From Emticicia sp. CRIBPO (GTDB lineage: Bacteria > Bacteroidota > Bacteroidia > Cytophagales > Spirosomataceae), in NCBI RefSeq assembly GCF_009905725.1, contig NZ_JAAAKV010000004.1, forward strand, positions 372,001-436,000: DNA of 64,000 nt. Reading direction: 5' to 3'. Below the pieces are notes generated by a model. The model did not search any database. It worked only from the letters and a program-made list of their open reading frames with translations, and was not told where the DNA came from. The translations under genes and the position numbers were made by a program. Of this stretch, positions 16,982 through 25,123 are shown one piece after another (position 1 is the stretch's first letter; each line of letters opens with the position of its first letter).

Positions 16982-18973
16982 ATGTCGTTTATGTCTAAAT
17001 ATCTGCTTGTTTTGCTTGCTCTTTTTTCATTGAATGTATCCGGTCAGCAATATCCCAATCCCAAATTCGGGGCGGTTACAAAAGAAGAATTATCACAAAA
17101 AACATTCCCGATTGACTCTGCTGCTGATGCGGTGGTATTGTATGAAAAAGGGACTGTCAATTTTTTCTACAAAGACAACAGTACCGGGTTCTATATTGAA
17201 ACCGAAGTACATGTCAGGAAGAAAATCCTTAAATCATCTGCACTGAGTTTAGGCGTAGTGGTGATCCCTTATTACATGGGAAGCGTGGGTGCTGAAGAAC
17301 AGATTGTTGATCTGAAAGCCAGTACGTATAATATTGAGAATGGTCAGATAGTCAAAAATGAAGTAGATTCAAAGTCAACTTTCACCGAGAAAATACAGGA
17401 TAAGTACTATCAGAAAAAACTGACCTTCCCGAATGTGAAAGAGGGGAGTGTTATCGAGTATAAATATCTCATCAGGAGCCCGCTGGCCGTCAGGGATAAG
17501 CCCAAAACCTGGTATTTCCAGGGGAGTATTCCTACCTTGTGGAGTGAGCTCGTTATGACAATACCTTCACATTTTTATTACCAGATGATCGTTGGAGGCT
17601 ATCTGCCGCTTTTTGTCAGTGAGCAGGAAAAAGTCAGTGTCGGCATGGGGCACAGTCAGCTGGATACCGACGGAGTTAAATACAGGGTGGTTATTAAGGA
17701 TGCTCCGGCCTTTAAAAATGAGCCTTATATCACTACATCGGAAGACTATCTTTCGAAAGTGGACTTTGAACTTTCGCAGGTTTCGATTCCGGGGCAATCC
17801 GTCAAAAGCTATTCTGTGAGCTGGGAAGATTTAGATAAAACGCTGCTTGAATCAGATAACTGGGGAATGAGATTAAGAAGGTCGAATTACCTTAAGGAGG
17901 CCGTAGAACAGCTCAAAACCGTGCCTGATATGAATGAAAGACTGGCCAAAGCTCATTCGTTTATGACCGGCAGATTTAAATGGAACGGGAACACAGGTTT
18001 ATGGCTCAGGGAGGACCTCAAAAAGGTATATGATAACAAGACAGGATCAGCCAGTGAGTTGAATATGTGTATGCTGACCTTATTGAGAGAACTCGATTTT
18101 AAAGCACACCCGGTGATTCTCAGTACGAGGGAAAACGGAAAAATCAACCCGGCTTTTCCTTTGATCGACAGGTTTGACTATACCATGGTGATGGTTGAAC
18201 TGAATGATGAGAAAATATTCATTGATATTACAGACGAATTATTAAAACCCGGAAGCATCCCGGAGGATTGTCTGAATCATATTGCCAGGCTGGTTAAACC
18301 CGGGGGAGGGGAGATTATTGAAATTATTGATAAGGACAAATACAAAGAACTGGAGTCTTTTACCATCAGGATTGATGCTGAAAATAATAAGGTTTCAGGC
18401 AATTATTCCAATTTCGGATCCGGACATTATGCACGTGATCTGAGGGCTTCATATATGGCTGTGGGAGAAGAGAAATTCAAAAAGGAACTTTCTGAAAGTG
18501 CAAACAAGCGATTGACGGTTTCTAATATTGAGTTGGCTGATTTCAAAGATAAGTTTAAAAATACGACCATCAAGTTTGATTTTGAGGTAGACGAAGAACC
18601 TGTTAATCCTGATGTCTGGTACATCGATCCTATGTTTTTCGGAAAAATTGAGAAAAACCCTTTTCTGAAAAAAGAGCGGGAGTTTCCTGTCGATTTCGGC
18701 CATCTGACTGAGCAAACGGTTATGGGAACGTACGTCATCCCTGAGGGCTTTGTAGTAGATGAACTGCCTAAAAGCCTGGGTTTGTCATTACCTGACGGAG
18801 GCGGCAAATTTACCTACATCTGTTCGCAGGCCGATGGTAAAGTCCAGCTGGTAAGTAAGCTGATCATCTCGAAGGCCATGTTTTATGCTGAAAACTATCA
18901 CGAGCTGAAAGATTTTTACCAGAGGATTGTTCAGAAGCACGCCGAGCAGATTATTCTAAAGAAGAAAATATAA
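16982..18973 (+). CDS. Secreted DUF3857/transglutaminase-like protein lacking catalytic residues
   Basis: 663 aa with a signal peptide (KYLLVLLALFSLNVSGQ); a second ATG three codons in (16991) is also possible. An N-terminal DUF3857 beta domain (about 40-280) is followed by a transglutaminase-like fold (about 310-420) and a C-terminal beta domain. At the place where transglutaminases have the catalytic Cys (GxC) this protein reads KTGSASELNMC, and the His region reads FDYTMVMVEL with no His, so it is probably a non-catalytic member. Its stop overlaps the start of the next, more canonical paralogue (TAATG at 18971-18975), indicating translational coupling. The likely location is the periplasm; the substrate or partner is unknown. 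Confidence 0.85.
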   Translation: MSFMSKYLLVLLALFSLNVSGQQYPNPKFGAVTKEELSQKTFPIDSAADAVVLYEKGTVNFFYKDNSTGFYIETEVHVRKKILKSSALSLGVVVIPYYMGSVGAEEQIVDLKASTYNIENGQIVKNEVDSKSTFTEKIQDKYYQKKLTFPNVKEGSVIEYKYLIRSPLAVRDKPKTWYFQGSIPTLWSELVMTIPSHFYYQMIVGGYLPLFVSEQEKVSVGMGHSQLDTDGVKYRVVIKDAPAFKNEPYITTSEDYLSKVDFELSQVSIPGQSVKSYSVSWEDLDKTLLESDNWGMRLRRSNYLKEAVEQLKTVPDMNERLAKAHSFMTGRFKWNGNTGLWLREDLKKVYDNKTGSASELNMCMLTLLRELDFKAHPVILSTRENGKINPAFPLIDRFDYTMVMVELNDEKIFIDITDELLKPGSIPEDCLNHIARLVKPGGGEIIEIIDKDKYKELESFTIRIDAENNKVSGNYSNFGSGHYARDLRASYMAVGEEKFKKELSESANKRLTVSNIELADFKDKFKNTTIKFDFEVDEEPVNPDVWYIDPMFFGKIEKNPFLKKEREFPVDFGHLTEQTVMGTYVIPEGFVVDELPKSLGLSLPDGGGKFTYICSQADGKVQLVSKLIISKAMFYAENYHELKDFYQRIVQKHAEQIILKKKI

Positions 18974-20892
18974 TGAAAAGAATTGTTGTGTTGGTCGCAC
19001 TGCTTTTTTCGGGCATGTTGTCATTCGGACAATATAATTTCGCAGTTTCTGAAATTCCGGAAGGTTTGAAAACCGGTGCAGATGCTGTGACGAGGTTTGA
19101 TGAGACAGAATTTATTATTGAAGATATAAAATCGTCCGTTACCAAAAAGCATTGGGCGGTGACTATTTTCAATGAAATGGGAGAGTCGCAGCACAGTGTT
19201 TTCAGGGCTTACTACGATAAGTTTTCACAGGTGCGGAAAATAGAAGGGACTATATATGATGCCGGGGGAAAGGTTTTGAAGAAACTGAAAAATTCAGATA
19301 TCAGAGACATCGGAATTGGAAGTATAGGCGATGAGATAACAGATACGAGGGTTAAAATTGCTGAATTTGATAAAAAATACTATCCTTATCCATATACCGT
19401 AGAATTCAGTTTTGACGAGAAATCATCAAACATGATGTTTTTCCCTACCTGGATGCCTGCTTCAATGGAAAGGAATGCCATTCAGAAATCGTCATTTATG
19501 ATTTCTGTTCCTGACGGTATAAAGGTTCATAAACTGTCTCAGAATATTCCTACCCCCTCAAAAGTAACCAGAAACGGAACCCGTACAGACGAGTCATGGG
19601 AAATAGCGGACTTCAGGACCGGTGATTTTGAAAGCTATTCGAAGAACTTAACTGTCCCGAAGGTTATTACGGCCCCGGTTGACTTTCAGATCAACGATTA
19701 TGTAGGTAAAATAACCAGCTGGTCGGATATTTCCTCTTTTTACTACCAGCTCAATTCCGGGAGGGACAAGTTGCCGGAATCTTTAGTGTCTGAATTAAAC
19801 AATATGCTTAAAGATGAGAAAAGCATTGAGGCCAGGGTAAGGAAAATCTACAGCTATGTTCAGGCCAGAAGCCGCTACCAGAGCATTCAGCTTGGTATCG
19901 GAGGATGGCAGACCATTCCGGCTTCTGTAGTGGCCACCAAAGGTTATGGCGACTGTAAGGCCCTGACAAATTTTACACTGGCCCTTCTGAAAACAGCAGG
20001 CATTGAGGCTTATGCCGCTTTGATTAAAGCAGGCGAAGACGCTGTCTGGGATAATCCTGAGATTCCGAGAATGAATTTTAACCATGTGATAGCCTGTGTG
20101 CCTGTGAAAAATGACACGATATGGCTGGAATGTACTTCGCAGGACAATTCCTTTGGTTATCAGGGCGATTTTACGGGCAACCGGATGGCTTTGCTGATTA
20201 AACCTGCAGGCGGAGGCCTGGTTAAAACAACAGCCTATGAACCGGAAGCTAATTTTCTTTACAGGACTGCGGAGGTAAGTGTCTCAGAAACCGGAAACGC
20301 GAGAATTAAAACGAACACCAGTTTCGGAGGGATTCAGCAGGACACCCGGGCGTATCTTTACAAATCTATGAATGTGGAGGAGCAGAAAGACTGGCTGATG
20401 AAAAGGATACATCTTCCTAATTTTAAAATACTTACGGTGGGTAGCTCTCTGGATAAAAAGAGAAATCCGGTGTTAAGCGAGACCCTTGATATCGAAGCTA
20501 CTAATCTTTGTACTTTCAGTGGTAAAAGGATGTTTCTGAAGCTCAATCTTTTTGGAAATTTCATAGACCCAGACGGAGCAACCGGCGAGCGGAAAAGTGA
20601 ACTTTACCTGAACCCGAACATGTATAATTTCCTGGATACAGACTCTCTGGTGTTTGAAATACCGGCCCATTTTGACCCTGAATTTTTACCTAAAGAGCTT
20701 AATCTTAAGTTTGCCTTTGGAGAGTACCAGACCAAAGTGGTGAAAGAAGGAACAAAGTTAGTCTACCTCAGAAGAGTAAAAGTCAAGGGAGGGACATATC
20801 CTAAGGAAACCTACAAAGACTGGGTCGCTTTCATCAAAAAGATCAATGCCAACGACAAACAAAAAATAGTTTTTGTGAACAAAAACGGCTGA
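18973..20892 (+). CDS. Secreted DUF3857 and transglutaminase-domain protein
   Basis: 639 aa with a signal peptide (MKRIVVLVALLFSGMLSFGQ). DUF3857 covers about residues 50-260, and the transglutaminase core about 275-400. The catalytic Cys is in KGYGDCKALTNF and the His in MNFNHVIACV. The third position, usually Asp in WLDPT, is Glu here (WLECTSQD). It is coupled by a 1-bp stop/start overlap to the preceding paralogue, which lacks Cys and His, so an active/inactive pair may act together on the envelope. A convergent VOC gene begins 1 bp after the stop with no room for a terminator between them. Confidence 0.88.
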   Translation: MKRIVVLVALLFSGMLSFGQYNFAVSEIPEGLKTGADAVTRFDETEFIIEDIKSSVTKKHWAVTIFNEMGESQHSVFRAYYDKFSQVRKIEGTIYDAGGKVLKKLKNSDIRDIGIGSIGDEITDTRVKIAEFDKKYYPYPYTVEFSFDEKSSNMMFFPTWMPASMERNAIQKSSFMISVPDGIKVHKLSQNIPTPSKVTRNGTRTDESWEIADFRTGDFESYSKNLTVPKVITAPVDFQINDYVGKITSWSDISSFYYQLNSGRDKLPESLVSELNNMLKDEKSIEARVRKIYSYVQARSRYQSIQLGIGGWQTIPASVVATKGYGDCKALTNFTLALLKTAGIEAYAALIKAGEDAVWDNPEIPRMNFNHVIACVPVKNDTIWLECTSQDNSFGYQGDFTGNRMALLIKPAGGGLVKTTAYEPEANFLYRTAEVSVSETGNARIKTNTSFGGIQQDTRAYLYKSMNVEEQKDWLMKRIHLPNFKILTVGSSLDKKRNPVLSETLDIEATNLCTFSGKRMFLKLNLFGNFIDPDGATGERKSELYLNPNMYNFLDTDSLVFEIPAHFDPEFLPKELNLKFAFGEYQTKVVKEGTKLVYLRRVKVKGGTYPKETYKDWVAFIKKINANDKQKIVFVNKNG

Positions 20893-20893
20893 T

Positions 20894-21283
20894 TTATTGA
20901 ACCCCTGATTTCTCACATAACTCTATCCAGTAGCCGTCAGGATCTGTGACAAAGATCTGGATGGCCCCGTCCGGTCTTAGTTTGGGAGGATTGAAAGTGG
21001 CTTTCATTCGGGTGAGGTGTCTTTCAGCGGCCTCTGGATCTGTAATTTCGAGGGCAAAGTGTGTTCTCCTTGAAAAAGAGTTAACGGTTTCTGTTCTTCC
21101 CACAATCAGGTGGAGCTCCCTCGCTTCGCCCAATCCGAACCATGCCCCGTCAAAGTCAAACGCAGGTCTGGGAATCTGCGGCAAACCGAGGGTTTCACCA
21201 TAAAACCGGATGCTGGCCGCCAGGTCAGAAACATGAAGGGCAATGTGATCCAGGGTTTTTACAGACAAAGGGTTATGAGCCAT
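20894..21283 (-). CDS. VOC family (glyoxalase/dioxygenase-fold) protein
   Basis: 129 aa, one vicinal-oxygen-chelate module pair. Metal-ligand candidates are His in LDHIALHVSD, Glu/His in ARELHLIVG, His in RTHFALEI and Glu in YWIELCE. The motif FVTDPDGYWIEL is typical. It resembles the secreted VOC protein at 45221-45670 (IYVTDPDGYVIEL), so the two are probably paralogues. The substrate is unknown. It is encoded convergently with the transglutaminase gene with 1 bp between the stops. Confidence 0.88.
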   Translation of the reverse strand: MAHNPLSVKTLDHIALHVSDLAASIRFYGETLGLPQIPRPAFDFDGAWFGLGEARELHLIVGRTETVNSFSRRTHFALEITDPEAAERHLTRMKATFNPPKLRPDGAIQIFVTDPDGYWIELCEKSGVQ

Positions 21284-21452
21284 ATTTTTAATGGTTGTTA
21301 AGAAGGAACCTGGTGCAAAATTACGGTTTTTAGAGCTGATTTCTTCAATGATTTTTTAAGAAAACCTCATTGTTTTTTCTGGGGCTGCAGCCGGTAAAGA
21401 AAATTTGTCAGTAAAAAAATGAATAAATCCGGCACAGTTTCTTATTCTTTTT

Positions 21453-21460
21453 TATCTTTG
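21453..21460 (+). promoter_or_regulatory. -7 box for dnaX, predicting a leaderless mRNA
   Basis: TATCTTTG fits TAnnTTTG and ends 4 bases before the dnaX ATG at 21465. A start site at the usual distance would fall on or next to the A of the ATG. The -33 region is only T-rich. Confidence 0.5.
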
Positions 21461-21464
21461 CCAC

Positions 21465-22622
21465 ATGGAAAAATTCGTAGTTTCTGCACGAAAATACAGA
21501 CCCGTCACATTTGATTCTGTGGTTGGACAATCACACATTACCACCACCCTTAAGAACGCAATCAAGACCAATCACCTGGCTCAGGCTTTCCTTTTCACAG
21601 GACCCAGAGGAGTAGGTAAAACAACCTGTGCGAGGATTCTCGCCAAGACGATCAACTGTCTCAACGTCAACGAAGAAACGGAGCCTTGCAACGAATGTAC
21701 TTCCTGTAAGAATTTTGACCAGAACGCCTCTTTTAACATACATGAGCTGGATGCTGCTTCCAACAACTCGGTGGAAGACATCCGTAACCTGATTGACCAG
21801 GTGAGGTTTCCGCCTCAGGATGGTAAATACAAGGTTTATATCATAGATGAGGTTCACATGCTCTCTCAGGCGGCCTTCAATGCTTTTTTGAAGACCCTCG
21901 AAGAACCGCCTTCCTATGCCATTTTTATCCTGGCTACGACCGAAAAACATAAGATATTACCCACGATCCTGAGTCGTTGCCAGATTTTTGACTTCAACAG
22001 GATTCAGATCAGAGATATGGCCGACCATCTCTCCAATATTGCCAATAAAGAAGGTATTGGTTTTGAATATGAAGCCCTGGAGCTGATTGCCCAGAAAGCA
22101 GATGGCGGACTTCGCGATGCTTTGTCGATGTTTGACCTGAATGTGACTTTTTCGGCTGACAGGCACCTGGCGTTCAAACAGGTACTGGACAACCTTCACG
22201 TGCTGGATTATGATTATTATTTCAGGATAGTTGATGCCATCAATGAGTCTGATTTGTCTTCTACCTTGCTGATATTCAATGAGATTCTGACCAAAGGTTT
22301 TGACGGACACCAGTTTGTGGTGGGTCTTAACGAGCACATCCGTAACCTGCTGGTTTGCAAAGACCCGCAGACCGTAAGCCTTATGGAAGTGTCTGAATCT
22401 ACCAGACAAAAATACCTGAATCAGTCGGCCAAATCTTCTATGGGCTTCCTGATGTCTGCTTTGAGTGTTGGATCACAGCTGGATCTTAATTTTAAAGCAT
22501 CCAAAAATCAGCGTTTGCATGTAGAGATCGGCCTGATGAAATTGTCGCAGATCAACGCCGTATTGAACCTTGCGAACCTGCCTGGCGGCGACGCTGAAAA
22601 AAAAAAGCTGATGCTCCAGTAA
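21465..22622 (+). CDS. dnaX: DNA polymerase III subunit gamma (zero-frame dnaX product)
   Basis: 385 aa clamp-loader ATPase. Walker A is GPRGVGKTT from residue 46. The zinc module is CLNVNEETEPCNECTSC, Walker B is VYIIDEVHML, sensor 1 is LATTEKHK and the SRC motif is ILSRCQIF. This frame ends at 22622 just after ten consecutive A. The tau C-terminal part continues in the -1 frame to 23200. The product would therefore be a gamma-like short form holding the ATPase and oligomerisation domains. With recoding or transcript slippage a tau of about 578 aa would be made. An assembly error in the A tract is the alternative. Confidence 0.93.
   Translation: MEKFVVSARKYRPVTFDSVVGQSHITTTLKNAIKTNHLAQAFLFTGPRGVGKTTCARILAKTINCLNVNEETEPCNECTSCKNFDQNASFNIHELDAASNNSVEDIRNLIDQVRFPPQDGKYKVYIIDEVHMLSQAAFNAFLKTLEEPPSYAIFILATTEKHKILPTILSRCQIFDFNRIQIRDMADHLSNIANKEGIGFEYEALELIAQKADGGLRDALSMFDLNVTFSADRHLAFKQVLDNLHVLDYDYYFRIVDAINESDLSSTLLIFNEILTKGFDGHQFVVGLNEHIRNLLVCKDPQTVSLMEVSESTRQKYLNQSAKSSMGFLMSALSVGSQLDLNFKASKNQRLHVEIGLMKLSQINAVLNLANLPGGDAEKKKLMLQ
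22597..22607 (+). promoter_or_regulatory. Slippery site in dnaX (A10-G) for -1 frameshift or transcriptional slippage
   Basis: Ten A (22597-22606) then G. In the dnaX frame the end reads A AAA AAG, the same heptamer in the same phase used for programmed -1 frameshifting in E. coli dnaX. Long A runs in Thermus dnaX instead cause RNA polymerase slippage. A GC-rich GGCGG lies about 13 bases upstream, but I see no clear stimulatory hairpin just downstream. Confidence 0.6.
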
Positions 22623-23200
22623 ACACCGCTCCGCCTGTCAATAGCCAGGCTCAGAATCCTGCTCCGACCCCGGCTGCTTCAACGGCTTCGGCGGCTCCTG
22701 TCAGTTCATCCGATAATTCGCCTCGAAAGCCTATGGCATTTAAATCGTCCCGGTTTAAGTCTGTGGTGGCTATGGAAGAGTCTGTTGTCCAGGATGTTCA
22801 GAAGCAGGAAGGCCATCAACCTTCTTCAGACCAGTTCGGAAACAGGTCATTTACAAAAGAAGAAGCCTCCGATGCCCTCAGGGCTTTTGCAGATCAGCGT
22901 GATTCGACGACCGAAAAGATGATTTTCCAAAGTGATTTTGAGCTGAGAGACCAGTTTACCATTCATTTCAAGCTTTTGAATAAACTTAAAGAGGATGTTC
23001 TAAATGAGCTGAAACAGGAAATGCTGGATTTTGTCAGGAAAAGGCTGCAGAATTCATCGATCCAGGTAAGCTCCGAAGTGACTGCTGAAGAAACAAAAGC
23101 CAAACCAAGAACCGAGCAGGAAAAATTTGAAGCCATGGCCAAAAAGAACCCCGCCCTTAAGGATCTGAAGGAAAGACTGGGATTGGATTTGGTGTATTGA
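22607..23200 (+). CDS. dnaX: Tau-specific C-terminal part of dnaX (-1 frame)
   Basis: Reading on in the -1 frame after the A tract gives an open frame of 197 codons. It starts with a Pro/Ala/Ser/Thr-rich linker (ADAPVNTAPPVNSQAQ...), as between gamma and tau domains, and goes on to a helical C-terminal region (about 22860-23170, with SDFELRDQFTIHFKLLNKLKED and ending NPALKDLKERLGLDLVY). No ribosome start is needed, although an internal ATG exists at 22733. The conserved-looking protein downstream of the zero-frame stop argues that tau is made, so the gene is not simply broken. Confidence 0.8.
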   Translation, partial: ADAPVNTAPPVNSQAQNPAPTPAASTASAAPVSSSDNSPRKPMAFKSSRFKSVVAMEESVVQDVQKQEGHQPSSDQFGNRSFTKEEASDALRAFADQRDSTTEKMIFQSDFELRDQFTIHFKLLNKLKEDVLNELKQEMLDFVRKRLQNSSIQVSSEVTAEETKAKPRTEQEKFEAMAKKNPALKDLKERLGLDLVY

Positions 23201-23262
23201 TGGATAGGAGGAAAAAGGAGGACGGAAAAAGGACAACGGAGGTTATTGGGATATAAAAATTG

Positions 23263-23306
23263 AAATGGAGTAAGGATAAGTCTTCAGCTTTCTCCTTACT
23301 CCATTT
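23263..23306. terminator. Perfect inverted repeat between convergent dnaX and LOG-family genes
   Basis: AAATGGAGTAAGGA (23263-23276) pairs perfectly with TCCTTACTCCATTT (23293-23306) across a 16-base loop. It lies between two convergent genes, so it probably acts as a bidirectional terminator or 3-prime stabiliser. There is no strong T run. Confidence 0.5.
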
Positions 23307-23317
23307 TCCGATAAAAA

Positions 23318-24043
23318 TTAAAAATTCGGCTGCAGCATATATTTTCCGTAGAAATCATCAATTACCTTAATGGCTTCGTCGGCGGTGTCTACTACCTGTA
23401 TCAGGTTCATGTCTTCCGGGTTGACGTTGTGTTCCTGTTCCAGCATCGTTTCCCTGATCCATTCCAGCATACCCGACCAGAACGATGATCCCACCATAAC
23501 GATAGGAAAACGCCCGATTTTCTTGGTTTGAATAAGGGTCAAAGCTTCAAAAAGCTCATCCAGGGTTCCGAATCCCCCCGGCATTACGATATACCCCTGG
23601 GAATATTTCATAAAACAGACTTTGCGGGCAAAGAAATAATCAAAATTGATGCTTTTGTCAGGGTCAACATATTTATTCGGGACCTGTTCAAACGGAAGTT
23701 TGATGTTAAGTCCAACTGATTTTCCACCTTTTTCGCGGGCACCTTTATTTCCGGCTTCCATGATACCCGGGCCACCACCGGTAATTACGCCATAACCTTT
23801 GGTCACAAGTTTAGCGGCTATTTCGTCGGCCAGCTTGTAATATTTGTTGTCGGGTTTGGTTCTTGCTGAGCCGAAAATCGAAACACAGGGTCCGATTTTG
23901 GCTAGTTTATCATATCCTTCTACGAATTCAGAGATAGCTTTAAAAATTTGCCAGGAGTCCTGACTTTGAATTTCATTCCAGTTGCGTTCTACAAATGCTT
24001 CTTTAATAATTCTATCCTCATCTATGATTTCTTCTTCTTTCAT
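23318..24043 (-). CDS. LOG family protein (TIGR00730-type phosphoribohydrolase)
   Basis: 241 aa. The Rossmann-like fold carries the LOG signatures GGGPGIMEAGNKGA and PGGFGTLDELFEAL (from residue 155). The family removes ribose 5-phosphate from nucleoside monophosphates, including cytokinin precursors. In non-plant bacteria the natural substrate is usually AMP-like or unknown. The N-terminal 50 residues are a charged helix. It is divergent from rpiB with an 83-bp shared start region. Confidence 0.92.
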   Translation of the reverse strand: MKEEEIIDEDRIIKEAFVERNWNEIQSQDSWQIFKAISEFVEGYDKLAKIGPCVSIFGSARTKPDNKYYKLADEIAAKLVTKGYGVITGGGPGIMEAGNKGAREKGGKSVGLNIKLPFEQVPNKYVDPDKSINFDYFFARKVCFMKYSQGYIVMPGGFGTLDELFEALTLIQTKKIGRFPIVMVGSSFWSGMLEWIRETMLEQEHNVNPEDMNLIQVVDTADEAIKVIDDFYGKYMLQPNF

Positions 24044-24091
24044 ATTATAATTTTTAGTTGTTTTTTTTATTCATTAAGGATTATAACAACG

Positions 24092-24099
24092 TATCTTTG
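24092..24099 (+). promoter_or_regulatory. -7 box for rpiB
   Basis: TATCTTTG matches TAnnTTTG 27 bases upstream of the rpiB start. The -33 region is AT-rich without a clear TTTG. Confidence 0.5.
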
Positions 24100-24126
24100 C
24101 CCAATAAAGTTTAAAACGAGTATAAC

Positions 24127-24561
24127 ATGTCACTACGTATTGCCATCGGAGGCGACCACGCCGGGTTCGAATATAAGCAAATGATTTTGAATTGGATGCA
24201 GGAGCAGCAATTTGTTACTGCAGATTATGGTCCGTATTCTACCGACTCTTTTGATTATCCTGATGCGGCCCACCCTTTGTCTTCTGCCGTTGAAAACGGA
24301 GAATACGACTATGGTATCCTGATTTGTGGTAGCGGAAACGGCGTTTGTATGACTGCCAACAAACACCAGAAGATCCGTGCAGGATTGGTTTGGACTCCTG
24401 AAGTAGCCAGACTGATCAGACTTCACAACGATGCCAATGTGATTTGTCTTCCTGCCAGGTTTATTTCAAAAGAAATAGCTTTGGAATGTGTGCAGATTTT
24501 TCTGAATACGGCGTTTGAAGGCGGAAGGCATGGTTTGAGAGTAGGAAAGATTTCTTGTTGA
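24127..24561 (+). CDS. rpiB: Ribose-5-phosphate isomerase B
   Basis: 144 aa, normal length. It interconverts ribose 5-phosphate and ribulose 5-phosphate in the pentose phosphate pathway. Signatures are GGDHAGFEYK at the N terminus, ILICGSGNGVCMTANK containing the active-site Cys and anion-binding loop, and RLHNDANVICLPARFI. The gene is preceded by a good -7 box and followed by a palindromic stretch (24568-24590). Confidence 0.95.
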   Translation: MSLRIAIGGDHAGFEYKQMILNWMQEQQFVTADYGPYSTDSFDYPDAAHPLSSAVENGEYDYGILICGSGNGVCMTANKHQKIRAGLVWTPEVARLIRLHNDANVICLPARFISKEIALECVQIFLNTAFEGGRHGLRVGKISC

Positions 24562-24567
24562 TATGGT

Positions 24568-24590
24568 GCCCTGGCCTGAAGGCACAGGGC
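24568..24590. repeat. GCC-TGAA-GGC palindromic element, copy 1
   Basis: GCCCTG (24568-24573) pairs with CAGGGC (24585-24590) around an inner GCC-TGAA-GGC hairpin. The same inner core occurs at 56976-56996 and 57030-57046. It may be a dispersed REP-like element or a 3-prime mRNA stem-loop of rpiB. Confidence 0.5.
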
Positions 24591-24670
24591 AATATGAGGC
24601 GTTTCGGCCCCGATGTTCAGGGTAAACTCTGAAGGCCGTTGAGAGACTATAAAATCTTATGTTCTGACTA

Positions 24671-24698
24671 TTGATGCCCCGAAAGGGGCATTTCTTTT
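24671..24698 (+). terminator. Hairpin with T run between convergent rpiB and the Cys-rich gene
   Basis: The stem ATGCCCC/GGGGCAT around a GAAA tetraloop (about 24674-24691) is followed by TTCTTTTT, a compact intrinsic terminator on the plus strand about 110 bases after rpiB. Confidence 0.7.
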
Positions 24699-24699
24699 T

Positions 24700-24725
24700 A
24701 GCTAACAGCCAACGGCTAAACAGCT
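24700..24725. repeat. AGC-type short dispersed repeat, copy 1
   Basis: TAGCTAACAGCCAACGGCTAAACAGCTG is built from spaced TAGC/AGC/GGCTAA words. Similar strings occur at 33733-33765, 34586-34610 and, more degenerate, about 45183-45230. Confidence 0.45.
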
Positions 24726-25123
24726 GTCTCCATTTTTCCTTCTCCTTTCTCCAGGAAATCCGCCACAAAAAGCGGACAGATCTTGCAGGCTGAAATTCCT
24801 TCCTGGAAAAACCACCGGCATTCATTTTTGATCGGGCACCGCTGTACTTTTTGCTCCATTTCTGACAAATCCAGTTCTTTTAATTGATGGATTACTCCGC
24901 AGGCCGATCCGGTCCATTGGTTGCATCCTGACTCCACGCATTTGGACGTGTATCTGAATTTTGATTCGGCTGAGCCTGACTGATTTCCGAGTTCAATCAG
25001 CTCTTCGGTGAGTTCGACTTTTTCGGGCAGAAAACTGACCACGCCATGGACATTTACGACCCCAAAAAGCGATGCCCCGCTGCTGTTGGTTGCAGAGGGG
25101 CATGCCAGTTGTTGCTTTTTCAT
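24716..25123 (-). CDS. Small Cys-rich protein of unknown function
   Basis: 135 aa. Cysteines are grouped as CVESGCNQWTGSACGV (about 62-77) and CPIKNECRWFFQEGISACKIC (about 95-115), plus Cys8, a pattern suited to an iron-sulfur cluster or zinc. From memory, cyanobacterial proteins loosely named nitrogen fixation protein share a C-R-W-W-x-Q-E-G-x-x-A-C-x-x-C-P segment. I could not verify this, and no nif genes are present here. It overlaps the upstream 83-aa gene by 4 bp (ATGA), so the two are translationally coupled. The extreme C terminus overlaps the repeat at 24700-24725. Confidence 0.72.
   Translation of the reverse strand: MKKQQLACPSATNSSGASLFGVVNVHGVVSFLPEKVELTEELIELGNQSGSAESKFRYTSKCVESGCNQWTGSACGVIHQLKELDLSEMEQKVQRCPIKNECRWFFQEGISACKICPLFVADFLEKGEGKMETAV

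Noticed and set aside
21465-23200. dnaX as a frameshifted pseudogene
   Set aside because: All ATPase motifs are intact, the break lies exactly at a known type of recoding signal, and the downstream frame looks like a functional tau domain.
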